NCBI GenBank assembly: GCA_937982505.1 | Contig: CALJLV010000015.1 | Location: forward strand, 1 to 8,539 | Source: an uncultured Desulfobacteraceae bacterium | GTDB taxonomy: Bacteria > Desulfobacterota > Desulfobacteria > Desulfobacterales > UBA2174 | Length of the DNA: 8,539 nucleotides | Reading direction: 5' to 3' | Part shown: positions 1-6,359 of the stretch, piece after piece | How the letters are laid out: every line of letters starts with the position of its first letter | Numbering within the stretch: position 1 is the stretch's first letter | Notes under the pieces: model-generated | The model's database searches: none | Told to the model about the DNA's origin: nothing | Seen by the model: the letters and a program-made list of their open reading frames with translations, nothing else | Translations under genes and position numbers: made by a program

Positions 1-106
1 GGCTGGTGGCGGCGCGCAAGGTCTAGAGAATGGTGGCATCGCCTTGCACGGGGGGTCTGTTGCCTTTTAGAGCGAAGAGAAGGGGTGGCGGCCGGTATTC
101 AGGGGG

Positions 107-916
107 CTATCCTGCGACGGCGGCCACCCGGCCCTGCTTTTTTTCCGCCACGGCCCTTTCCAGGGCCTTGAAGACCGCGATCCCCTGGGCCGCGGCCTTA
201 TCGGATCCCTTCAATACTTCCTGGAAATACTTCAGATCCGTCTCATCGGCGGCCTTCAGGGGGCGGTCGATGTAGCTCAGGCGGATATGGGCCAGGCTGT
301 AGATCGCCAGGGGACCGCAGCACAGTTCACCCGCCGGCCGGGCCACCCGGGCCCGGATCTGGTGGTGGGCCGCGGCAAACGGCGGGGGGGGCGGCACGTA
401 GCCGAGCACTTCGGCCAGCAGGTCCAGGGCTTCCACCACGCCCTCGGCATAACGGCTTTCCAGAGAAGCGGCGCCGTCCAGGGCGATGGCGGCGATGTCT
501 TCGGGGCTGTAGGAGAGATCCAGGCGGGCGAGGGCGGCCGCCTGGATGACGGATACGCTCTCGGTCTTTTTGCGGACCACCACGTCGGCGTCGTTGAGAA
601 TCCGCCGGATGTTGCGGATGCTGATCATCTCCTTGATCAGAGGGCTTTTGCGCAGCACCACATCCGCCACCGTGGTGCGATACCAGCCCAGGTCGTTGTC
701 CAGGACCAGGACCGCTTCGGGAGCGCCGGGCGGAGGAAGGCAGAGCTCCAGGTCACGCTCCTGCCGGATCTGCCAGCCGGCCAGGTCGATGAGCCGGCGC
801 ATGGCCGCCTTGTCGATGCGGGTGTCGCTCTGCGGTCCGGCGCTCACCGTGCGGGCCACGTGGGCGGCCAGCCGGTCGATCTCGATTTTCTGCTTCAGGT
901 TCTCGCGAAACCCCAT
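107..916 (-). CDS. Hypothetical soluble protein, 269 aa, unknown family
   Basis: I do not recognise this protein. It appears cytosolic, with no signal peptide or membrane segment. The N-terminal half (about residues 1-60) is charged and helical. Residues 66-80 read as a hydrophobic strand followed by DNDLGWYR. Residues 84-125 hold a basic stretch (IRNIRRILNDADVVVRKK) and residues 175-179 are a run of five prolines. The last 40 residues are helix-forming and Ala/Lys-rich. An in-frame ATG seven codons upstream (937) is possible, but the start at 916 is preferred because AAGGAG lies five bases before it. The gene stands alone and is divergent from the lemA-like gene. The 106 bases downstream of its stop hold no gene and no convincing terminator. 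Codon use matches the neighbours, so it is very probably a real gene, but its function cannot be assigned. Confidence 0.85.
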   Translation of the reverse strand: MGFRENLKQKIEIDRLAAHVARTVSAGPQSDTRIDKAAMRRLIDLAGWQIRQERDLELCLPPPGAPEAVLVLDNDLGWYRTTVADVVLRKSPLIKEMISIRNIRRILNDADVVVRKKTESVSVIQAAALARLDLSYSPEDIAAIALDGAASLESRYAEGVVEALDLLAEVLGYVPPPPPFAAAHHQIRARVARPAGELCCGPLAIYSLAHIRLSYIDRPLKAADETDLKYFQEVLKGSDKAAAQGIAVFKALERAVAEKKQGRVAAVAG

Positions 917-921
917 GGCGG

Positions 922-927
922 CTCCTT
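922..927 (-). promoter_or_regulatory. Ribosome-binding site deciding the start at 916
   Basis: On the minus strand this reads AAGGAG, separated by five bases (CCGCC) from the ATG at 916. The alternative upstream ATG at 937 has no comparable site, so the shorter 269-residue product is preferred. Confidence 0.75.
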
Positions 928-984
928 GTGCCTCCATCGACCTCTAACAGGTTTCCCGCGGGGTTGCAACGGGACCACGGTCAG

Positions 985-1002
985 CATCGACCTTCTTCGA
1001 TG
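985..1002. repeat. Inverted repeat in the divergent spacer
   Basis: CATCGA and TCGATG (6 bp each) flank a six-base centre. The 9-mer CATCGACCT at its left side also occurs at 935-943, fifty bases away, just inside the start region of the leftward gene. The arrangement could be an operator for the leftward gene or for lemA, or it could be chance. No clear -35/-10 pair was found nearby. Confidence 0.3.
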
Positions 1003-1103
1003 ATTTCAGTCATCCAGCGCCATTTTGCGCGTGACCCCGGGCGGTGGATTGTGGCAGGATGGGATCTCTTCGATGGGATGCCGGGGCCGTGCAATCTTGA
1101 CCC

Positions 1104-1118
1104 GACCCGAGCCGGGTC
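1104..1118. repeat. GC-rich hairpin upstream of lemA
   Basis: GACCCG and CGGGTC form a perfect 6-bp stem around a three-base loop, about 67 bases before the lemA-like start. There is no following U-tract on either strand, so it is not a typical intrinsic terminator. It would sit in the 5' untranslated region if transcription starts further upstream. Confidence 0.4.
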
Positions 1119-1184
1119 CGGGAAGAGGGAAAGGGGTCGCTGGACGCCGCCCTCAAGCCGCAACCTTCTCCCGAGGATCTTGCC

Positions 1185-1739
1185 GTGACCGCGATGATCG
1201 TTCTTTTGGTGTTGATGGCCGCCGTGATGGCCTGGGCCGTGGCCCTTTACAACCGTCTGGTGCGCCTGCGCAACCTGGTCAGGGAGGGCTGGAGCGGCAT
1301 CGAGGTCCAGCTCAAGCGCCGCGCCAACCTGATCCCCAACCTGATTGAGAGCGTCAAGGGCTACATGGGGCATGAAAAAGGGGTGCTGGAACAGGTCACC
1401 GCCCTGCGCGCCCAGACGCTGGGCGCTGCGGCTCCCGAAGCGCGCGCCCGGCTGGAGGGGGACCTGACCCGTGCCCTGGGCAAGCTTTTCGCCGTGGCCG
1501 AGGCCTACCCGGACCTTAAGGCCAACCAGAGTTTTCTCGATCTGCAGGATGAGTTGAGCCAGATCGAGGAGCAGGTCCAGCTGGCGCGCCGCTATTACAA
1601 CGGGACCGTGCGGGATCTGAACATCGCGGTGGAGTCCTTTCCCAGCAACATCGTCGCCGGCATGTTCCAGTTCCGGCAGGCCGAGTTTTTCGAGATCCAG
1701 GATGCGGCCGATCGGGCGGTACCCAAAGTCCAGTTTTGA
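1185..1739 (+). CDS. lemA: LemA family membrane-anchored protein
   Basis: This 184-residue protein has the normal length and layout of LemA proteins. One N-terminal transmembrane helix (about residues 3-22) is followed by a long helical domain outside the membrane. Family hallmarks visible are the RRANLIPNLIE segment (45-55), AYPDLKANQSF (107-117), RRYYNGTVRDLN (135-146) and FPSNIVA (152-158). The biochemical role of LemA proteins is not established; in many bacteria they sit beside TPM/YgcG-domain or M48 peptidase genes, but neither is present here, so this is an orphan copy. The start chosen is GTG at 1185, with GAGG eight bases upstream. An in-frame ATG at 1194 is the alternative but is too far from that site. 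The gene converges on the leftward ECF operon, with only 93 bases between the two stop codons. Confidence 0.95.
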   Translation: MTAMIVLLVLMAAVMAWAVALYNRLVRLRNLVREGWSGIEVQLKRRANLIPNLIESVKGYMGHEKGVLEQVTALRAQTLGAAAPEARARLEGDLTRALGKLFAVAEAYPDLKANQSFLDLQDELSQIEEQVQLARRYYNGTVRDLNIAVESFPSNIVAGMFQFRQAEFFEIQDAADRAVPKVQF

Positions 1740-1802
1740 TCTGTCCGCACAACCTCCCCGAGGGTCCTCCTCTTTTCTCAGACCGCCGGGGCCAACACCG
1801 TC

Positions 1803-1820
1803 GCGGGGGCGTTGTCCCGC
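1803..1820 (-). terminator. Weak hairpin between convergent genes
   Basis: GCGGG and CCCGC form a 5-bp stem with an eight-base loop just past the stop codon of the leftward P-loop gene, in the 93-base convergent gap. No U-tract follows on either strand, so this is only a possible transcription end point. Rho-dependent ending is equally possible. Confidence 0.2.
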
Positions 1821-1832
1821 CTTCTCGGGCCT

Positions 1833-2378
1833 TCATGGCCGCTGGGGGGAAAGCCGGATGACGCGGTCGCAGCGTCGGCTCAGCATGGCCGTCAGCCGCC
1901 GCTCGCGGCGGGTCAGGGGGCCGTCGGCGAAATGGACCCCGGCGTAGGCGTTGACCACCGCCGTGGGGGCGCTGTCCAGCAGGGCGCCAAAGCGCGCCAG
2001 GGATCCGGCCTGGAGGTAGAGGGTGGCGTCGTTGACGAAGAGAATCTCGCGCGGGGCGGCCAGGTAGCGGTCCATCAGCCGTTCGATGCGCCGGGCGTTG
2101 GCCGCCGCCAGGGCAGCGATGTGCGCCTCGTTGCGGCCGGTGAGCCGCGGCGGTACGATGGGGCAGGTGATGTAGCGAATCCCCGGATGGGGCGGCCTCA
2201 TCTTGCCCCCCACCGGCCCCACCGGGTCCGGGGCCAGGTCGATCAGGGCGATGTGTTCGGCCGGGCCCGCCGCCGCAAAAGCCTCGAGGAGTTCGGCGCT
2301 CAGGCGGGTCTTGCCCGAGGCGACCTCTCCCAGGATCAGGGTTCGCCGGTGGCGGTAGTCTTCCAGGTTCACAGCCAT
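1833..2378 (-). CDS. Small P-loop NTPase-like protein at end of ECF operon
   Basis: This 181-residue protein is of unknown function. A Walker A motif is clear at residues 17-24 (GEVASGKT), directly after a basic N-terminal strand. EILFVND (111-117) is a candidate Walker B strand. A second hydrophobic strand ending in IDLAPDP (46-52) is followed by a Gly/Pro-rich loop, GPVGGKM (54-60). It lacks the ABC signature and has no membrane segment, so it is not another transporter ATPase; the layout is closer to small GTPase, kinase or MinD-like folds. Its ATG overlaps the end of ecfT by ten bases, indicating translational coupling. It is the last gene of the thiamin-precursor ECF operon. A role in salvage (for example phosphorylating an imported precursor) or in control of the transporter is inference. 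It is almost certainly a real gene. Confidence 0.85.
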   Translation of the reverse strand: MAVNLEDYRHRRTLILGEVASGKTRLSAELLEAFAAAGPAEHIALIDLAPDPVGPVGGKMRPPHPGIRYITCPIVPPRLTGRNEAHIAALAAANARRIERLMDRYLAAPREILFVNDATLYLQAGSLARFGALLDSAPTAVVNAYAGVHFADGPLTRRERRLTAMLSRRCDRVIRLSPQRP

Positions 2379-3022
2379 CCGATCCCCGCCGCCAGGAGTC
2401 CCGCGGCTCCGGCCACGGCCGTCCAGTCTGCCGGTCCCATGCGAAAATCGCGGTGAAAGCTGCGCCCGGGCCGGGAGAACCCCCGGGCCTCCATGGCCTC
2501 TGCCAGCTCGTCGGCCAGGGTGAAGGCCTGAATCAGCAGGGGGGCCAGAAAGGCCGGCCAGTGACGCAGGGCCGCCCAGCCGGGCTCCAGACGGATTCCG
2601 CGGCTGCGCTGGGCGTCGATGACGGCCCGGGCCTTACGGCCGATCACCGGCACGAACTGCAGGGCCGCGGTGAAAACGAAGGCCGCCGCAAACGGCATTC
2701 CGGTCCGCACCAGGCTGCTGCCCAGGTCCTCGGGCGCCGTGGTTTCAAAAAAGAGGAAAAACGTGGTGGTCAGGGCCAGAAGTTTGAGGGCCGCCACCCC
2801 ACCGGCTTCCATGCCGGCGGCCCAGACGGTCAGGGCCCCGAAAAAAAGGGCCATGGGCACCACCAGCCTAAGCCAGCGGCCGTAAGCGGCGCAGCGGCGC
2901 CACCCGGCCACCGCCAGGCAGAGGACCAGGTAGGCGCCGACGACGGTCCAGGGGCGGCCGGCGGCGGCCACGGTTCCGCCCCAGCCGCAGGCCAGGGCCA
3001 GACGGGCGCGCGGGTCAAGCAT
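2369..3022 (-). CDS. ecfT: Energy-coupling factor transmembrane protein EcfT (CbiQ family)
   Basis: EcfT is the membrane scaffold that links the ATPases to the substrate-binding S component in ECF vitamin importers. The 217-residue product opens with LDPRARLAL, a typical EcfT N-terminus, and has hydrophobic segments at about 8-40, 50-70, 74-96, 109-127 and 198-217. The two ATPase-contacting signatures are present in the cytoplasmic region: AQRSRG (137-142) and AMEARGF (176-182). An upstream in-frame ATG (3202) would add 60 non-family residues and run through the end of the ATPase gene, so it was rejected. The chosen ATG has only a weak ribosome site (AGGCG). The strongest site nearby serves a short frame that ends inside this start codon region, so translation may be coupled or may begin there. 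The S component partner is presumably ThiW from the same operon. Confidence 0.92.
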   Translation of the reverse strand: MLDPRARLALACGWGGTVAAAGRPWTVVGAYLVLCLAVAGWRRCAAYGRWLRLVVPMALFFGALTVWAAGMEAGGVAALKLLALTTTFFLFFETTAPEDLGSSLVRTGMPFAAAFVFTAALQFVPVIGRKARAVIDAQRSRGIRLEPGWAALRHWPAFLAPLLIQAFTLADELAEAMEARGFSRPGRSFHRDFRMGPADWTAVAGAAGLLAAGIGWL

Positions 3023-3074
3023 GAGGCGTTCGCCTGGAGGCCGAGAGTGTTTTTTGATCGGTTGGGCGGTACAT
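3015..3074 (-). CDS. Possible 19-aa leader peptide or displaced EcfT N-terminus
   Basis: This minus-strand frame begins with ATG four bases after a perfect AAGGAGG and encodes MYRPTDQ...RRTPHA before a TGA. Its last eight bases overlap the ecfT start (ATGCTTGA). It may be a leader whose termination feeds re-initiation at ecfT. Alternatively it may be the true EcfT N-terminus put out of frame by one base: polar residues ending in a PHA or PH segment before LDPR resemble usual EcfT beginnings. A programmed +1 shift at GCT TGA C is a third option. The base pattern is visible; the interpretation is inference. Confidence 0.35.
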   Translation of the reverse strand: MYRPTDQKTLSASRRTPHA

Positions 3075-3140
3075 GCGGCCTCCTTCGCACCTGGATGTCG
3101 ATTTTCTGAAAACCTTCCGGAAATCTTCAGCTTTCCGATT

Positions 3141-4811
3141 TTACACCCGGCCCCTGCGGCCGCAAGGCATGCCTCCGGAGCCTGCCGCGCCGATTTCCTC
3201 AAGACGCGCCGCCAGGCGGAAGCGTTCGGTGGGCACCAGATGGCTGCGGCGCATCAGGGCCGGGTCGGCCATGACGGTTTCCGGGGGGCCGTCGGCGGCG
3301 ATGACCCCGTCACACAGCACCAGCCAGCGGCTGGCGCAGCGCTCGGCAAAGGCCAGGTCGTGGGTCACCATCAGCACGGCGCCCCCCTCGGCTGCCAGGC
3401 GGACCAGCAGATCGGCCAGGGCCCGGCGGAAAAAGGCGTCCTGGCCCGCGGTGGGCTCGTCCAGGACCAGGATCCCGGGGTGGTGGGCCAGGGCCGCGGC
3501 GAAGGCCACCCGTTTTTTTTCACCTCCGCTGAGGCGAAACGGGGCCCGGTCCATGAGGTCGGTCAGATGCAGCCAGGCGGCCAGCCGGGCCAGCCAGTTC
3601 TCGTCCAGGCAGCCCAGGGCCAGCGGCCCGACGCGGATCTCCTCGGCCACGGTGAGTTTGAAAAACTGGCTGTTGGGATTCTGAAAGGCCACTCCCACGT
3701 GGCGCGCCAGGGCCGAGGCGCGCCATCGGCGGGTCTCCTTTCCCGCCACCGCCACCCGACCGCGCAGGGGGCGCGCCAGGCCGTTGAGGTGGCGCACCAG
3801 GGTGGTTTTGCCCGCCCCGTTGGCGCCCACCAGGGCCGTCACCTCGCCGCGGTGAAGGTTGAAGGAAACGTCCCGCAGAACCTGGTGGTCCCCGGCGCGT
3901 CCCGCCAGTCCCTCCACTTCCAGAACCATTTCTCCGCAGGCCGCCGATTTCCGGGGCGGGACCGTCAGGTCCGCCAGCATTTCACGGGCCCCGGGCCCCA
4001 GGGGGATCTGATCCAGGTCGAGGTGCAGGGGCGCCAATCCCAGGCGCCGGCTGACGGCCGCCGCCAGGGGGGCTTCCAGGCCCCAGGGGGACGGCAGGTT
4101 TTCCAGCACCCGGTCCGGTGGGCCGTCGGCGACGATCCGCCCCCCGACCATGACCACCATGCGCCCGGCGTCGGGGGCGGTGAGGTTGAGCCGGTGTTCG
4201 CAGACCACCAGGGACCGCCCATGCTCGCCGATGCCGGCCAGCACCCGGCGCAGGCCCAGGACCGTGGCCGGATCGAGGTTGGCGAAAGGCTCGTCCAGGA
4301 CCAGCACCCGGGGCCGCAGCGCCAGGATGGCCGCCAGGGCCGCCAGGTGCTGCTCTCCTCCCGAGAGGTGGTGGGGATGGCGTTCGAGGAGGGTTTCGAT
4401 CCCCACCGCGGCGGCGGCGTCCACGATGCGCCGGCCGATCTCCCGGCGATCGAGCCCCAGGCTCTCCAGGCCGAAGGCGATCTCCCGGGCCACGGTGCGG
4501 TTAAAGAGCTGGGCCTCGGGGTTCTGGAAGACCAGGCCCACCCGGTCGATGAGCCGGGCCACGGGGGTATCGCGGGTGCCGCGGCCGCCCACCGACACCG
4601 ATCCGCTCAGGCGGCCGCCGTAAAAATGGGGGATCAGACCGTTGAAGGTGCGGCAGAGGGTCGACTTGCCGCACCCGCTGGCCCCGCCCACCAGCAGATA
4701 GGGCTCGGCGCCCAGATCGAGATCGATGCGCTCCAGCACCGGACGCCCTCCGGCGGCCGGATAGGCATAGCTGAGGTTCTCGGCGCGGATGAAGGGCAGA
4801 CCTGCGGTCAA
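3141..4811 (-). CDS. ecfA: Fused double ECF transporter ATPase (EcfA-EcfA')
   Basis: This 556-residue protein carries two ABC ATPase domains in one chain and powers the ECF importer. Domain 1 has Walker A GGASGCGKST (42-51), Q-loop FQNPEAQLF (96-103), signature LSGGEQ (149-154), Walker B VLVLDEP (169-175) and a switch histidine in CEHR (204-207). Domain 2, after a linker at about 235-294, has GANGAGKTT (329-337), FQNPNSQFF (376-384), LSGGEKKR (427-434), ILVLDEP (447-453) and THD (483-485). FQNP plus the EHR/THD asymmetry is typical of fused ECF ATPases such as YkoD. The start is taken as TTG at 4811, overlapping the thiW stop as TTGA, because homology begins at once (FIRAENLSYAYP). The longer frame upstream to 5159 is only a shadow of thiW. 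GGAG lies three bases before TTG, which is rather close. It ends 118 bases before ecfT. Confidence 0.93.
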   Translation of the reverse strand: MTAGLPFIRAENLSYAYPAAGGRPVLERIDLDLGAEPYLLVGGASGCGKSTLCRTFNGLIPHFYGGRLSGSVSVGGRGTRDTPVARLIDRVGLVFQNPEAQLFNRTVAREIAFGLESLGLDRREIGRRIVDAAAAVGIETLLERHPHHLSGGEQHLAALAAILALRPRVLVLDEPFANLDPATVLGLRRVLAGIGEHGRSLVVCEHRLNLTAPDAGRMVVMVGGRIVADGPPDRVLENLPSPWGLEAPLAAAVSRRLGLAPLHLDLDQIPLGPGAREMLADLTVPPRKSAACGEMVLEVEGLAGRAGDHQVLRDVSFNLHRGEVTALVGANGAGKTTLVRHLNGLARPLRGRVAVAGKETRRWRASALARHVGVAFQNPNSQFFKLTVAEEIRVGPLALGCLDENWLARLAAWLHLTDLMDRAPFRLSGGEKKRVAFAAALAHHPGILVLDEPTAGQDAFFRRALADLLVRLAAEGGAVLMVTHDLAFAERCASRWLVLCDGVIAADGPPETVMADPALMRRSHLVPTERFRLAARLEEIGAAGSGGMPCGRRGRV

Positions 4812-5329
4812 GTGCTCCAGTCCCGGAGGTGGATGATCTCGGCGCGTTCCAGGAATCGCAGGGTCAGGACGCCCAGGGCCGCTCCGGCCAGGGCGCTCAG
4901 CGCGAAGGAGGGCAGCAGCGCCAGAAAGGAAACGGCCTTGCCCATGAGGACCGGGGCCACCAGGAGCGCGCAGACCAGCGGAGCGATCAGCCCGGTGCCC
5001 ACCACTTCGCCGGCCGCGGCCGGCAGCAGGCCGCGCCACCGCTGGTAGCAGAAACCGGCCAGCAGGGCGCCGATCATCCCGCCGGGAAAGGCCAGCAGGG
5101 TGCCCACCCCCATGACGTTGCGCAGTACGGCCACGGCCCCGGCGATGAGGGTGGCCCACCAGGGGCCCAGGAGCACGGCCGCCATCACGTTGATGAAGTG
5201 CTGGGTGGGGTTGATCCGGGCGATGCCCACGGGAATCGAGGTGTAGGGCGCCAGGGCCACGCCCATGGCCACCAGCACCACCGCGTAGGCGGTGCGCCGG
5301 GTCTCGGAGGGCAGCATCGATGCGGGCAT
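4808..5329 (-). CDS. thiW: ThiW, ECF S component for the thiamin thiazole precursor
   Basis: ThiW proteins are integral membrane S components predicted, from TPP-riboswitch control and gene neighbourhoods, to bind hydroxyethylthiazole for uptake. The 173-residue product is mostly hydrophobic, with about five or six membrane segments (13-30, 45-70, 74-97, 104-127, 131-158). Family features are IPVGIARINPTQHFINV (32-48), followed by LLGPWWA, and the FPGGMIGALLAG stretch (81-92). The ATG at 5329 follows GGAGG at a six-base spacing; a longer frame running up to 5899 only reads through thiD in the wrong frame. It lies 94 bases after thiD, and its stop overlaps the TTG start of the fused ATPase by four bases. 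Because its ATPase and EcfT follow directly, it probably has a dedicated energising module. The substrate is inferred from the family, not shown. Confidence 0.93.
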   Translation of the reverse strand: MPASMLPSETRRTAYAVVLVAMGVALAPYTSIPVGIARINPTQHFINVMAAVLLGPWWATLIAGAVAVLRNVMGVGTLLAFPGGMIGALLAGFCYQRWRGLLPAAAGEVVGTGLIAPLVCALLVAPVLMGKAVSFLALLPSFALSALAGAALGVLTLRFLERAEIIHLRDWST

Positions 5330-5335
5330 GGCAAA

Positions 5336-5340
5336 CCTCC
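5336..5340 (-). promoter_or_regulatory. Ribosome-binding site of thiW
   Basis: GGAGG on the minus strand, six bases before the ATG at 5329. It fixes the thiW start and argues against any upstream start. Confidence 0.75.
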
Positions 5341-5357
5341 AGGGACGGGTGCCGCGG

Positions 5358-5389
5358 GTCCGAAGACGGCCTCCGTCCGAATCTTTCGG
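5358..5389 (-). repeat. Alternative hairpins in the thiD-thiW spacer
   Basis: Reading the minus strand, CCGAA (5389-5385) can pair with either of two TTCGGAC copies (5381-5375 or 5364-5358). A further GACGG/CCGTC stem with a three-base loop (5377-5365) lies between. The pairings are partly mutually exclusive. There is no U-tract, so this is not an ordinary terminator. It could be an RNA processing or stability element inside the operon, or chance in GC-rich DNA. Confidence 0.35.
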
Positions 5390-5423
5390 CGTGCTTTTGG
5401 GGGCGCGCGATGAATTGTTGTTT

Positions 5424-6233
5424 TCACGCCACGTCAATTCCCGCGGCCCGGTACAGATCGCCGAAGTGCTGCACCGGACCGTGGCCCCGGCCCAGGCCCG
5501 GAGCCTCGGCGATGGCCCGGGTGATGTAGCGTTTGGCCTGGGTGACGGCCTCGAAGAAGTCTTTACCCAGGGCCAGGTTGGCCGCCACGGCGGCCGAAAA
5601 GGTGCACCCGGTGCCGTGGGTGTGGCGGCTGTCGATGCGGCCCTCGGCCAGCTCTCGCACCTCACGGCCGTCCGAGAGGACGTCCGTGGCCAGGTCCCCG
5701 CCCAGATGTCCCCCCTTGACCACCACCTTGGCGGCCCCCAGGGAAAGAATCCGCCGCGCGGCGGCGCGCATTTCTTCCCGTGTGGTGATCCGGCCGCCCA
5801 CCAGGGCTTCGGCCTCGTGGATGTTGGGGGTGACCACCTCGGCCAGGGGGAAAAGTCGTTCCACCAGGGCCTGGCGCGCCTCGGGGGCCAGCAGGGCATA
5901 GCCGCTCTTGGAGATCATCACCGGATCCAGGACCACCGCCGGCCGGGCCACCTGCTCCAGGGCCCGGGCCACCGCCGCGATCAGCCCGGTGCTCGAAACC
6001 ATCCCGATCTTGACCGCGTGGATCTGCATGTCTTCAAACAGGCACAGGATCTGGTCGCGGACGATCTCGGGGTCGATCTCCTGGACCGCCAGCACCGCCT
6101 GGGTGTTCTGGACGGTGACGGCGGTGACGGCGCTGGTGCCGAAGACCCCATGGGCCTGAAAGGTCTTGATGTCCGCCTGGATGCCGGCGCCGCCGGACGG
6201 GTCCGATCCGGCGATGGTCAGGGCCACACGCAT
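5424..6233 (-). CDS. thiD: ThiD, hydroxymethylpyrimidine/phosphomethylpyrimidine kinase
   Basis: ThiD phosphorylates 4-amino-5-hydroxymethyl-2-methylpyrimidine (HMP) twice, giving HMP-pyrophosphate, the pyrimidine half of thiamin phosphate. The 269-residue length is normal for the single-domain enzyme. Visible landmarks of this ribokinase-like family are ALTIAGSDPSGGAGIQAD (4-21), SAVTAVTVQNT (34-44), KIGM (75-78), VLDPVM (101-106), TPNIHEAE (135-142), VVKGGHLGG (171-179) and HTHGTGCTFSAA (204-215), where Cys210 sits in the anion-hole GTGC loop. The start at 6233 places MRVALTIAGSD at the normal N-terminus and has AAGG about nine bases upstream. An ATG 17 codons earlier would add non-family residues. 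It is the first gene after the minus-strand TPP riboswitch and heads the operon with thiW and the ECF module. Confidence 0.97.
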   Translation of the reverse strand: MRVALTIAGSDPSGGAGIQADIKTFQAHGVFGTSAVTAVTVQNTQAVLAVQEIDPEIVRDQILCLFEDMQIHAVKIGMVSSTGLIAAVARALEQVARPAVVLDPVMISKSGYALLAPEARQALVERLFPLAEVVTPNIHEAEALVGGRITTREEMRAAARRILSLGAAKVVVKGGHLGGDLATDVLSDGREVRELAEGRIDSRHTHGTGCTFSAAVAANLALGKDFFEAVTQAKRYITRAIAEAPGLGRGHGPVQHFGDLYRAAGIDVA

Positions 6234-6359
6234 GGATGTTTGCCTTTCGTCAGTCAAGATCAGGGAACCGATGCTCTCCGGCAAGGGGCTGTTGATGCGG
6301 AACCGGAAATCGACGGGTCTACCAGGGGAGGGGCGGCGGATCGAAAAGTGGCGCGGCGC

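Noticed and set aside
16..47. GCAAGG/CCTTGC inverted repeat near the left edge
   Set aside because: The stem is 6 bp with a 20-base loop and no U-tract, too weak to call a terminator for the leftward gene.
3023..3202. 60-residue N-terminal extension of EcfT
   Set aside because: It crosses the ATPase stop codon, carries non-family residues and has no ribosome site at its ATG.
3021..5048. Long plus-strand open frame of 675 codons
   Set aside because: It lies opposite the ABC ATPase and thiW. Its translation is Gly/Gln/His/Pro-rich with no domain, as expected for the antisense of GC-rich coding DNA.
4812..5159. N-terminal extension of the fused ATPase frame
   Set aside because: These residues are Arg/Gly/Pro-rich and lie out of frame over thiW. 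ABC homology starts only after the TTG at 4811.
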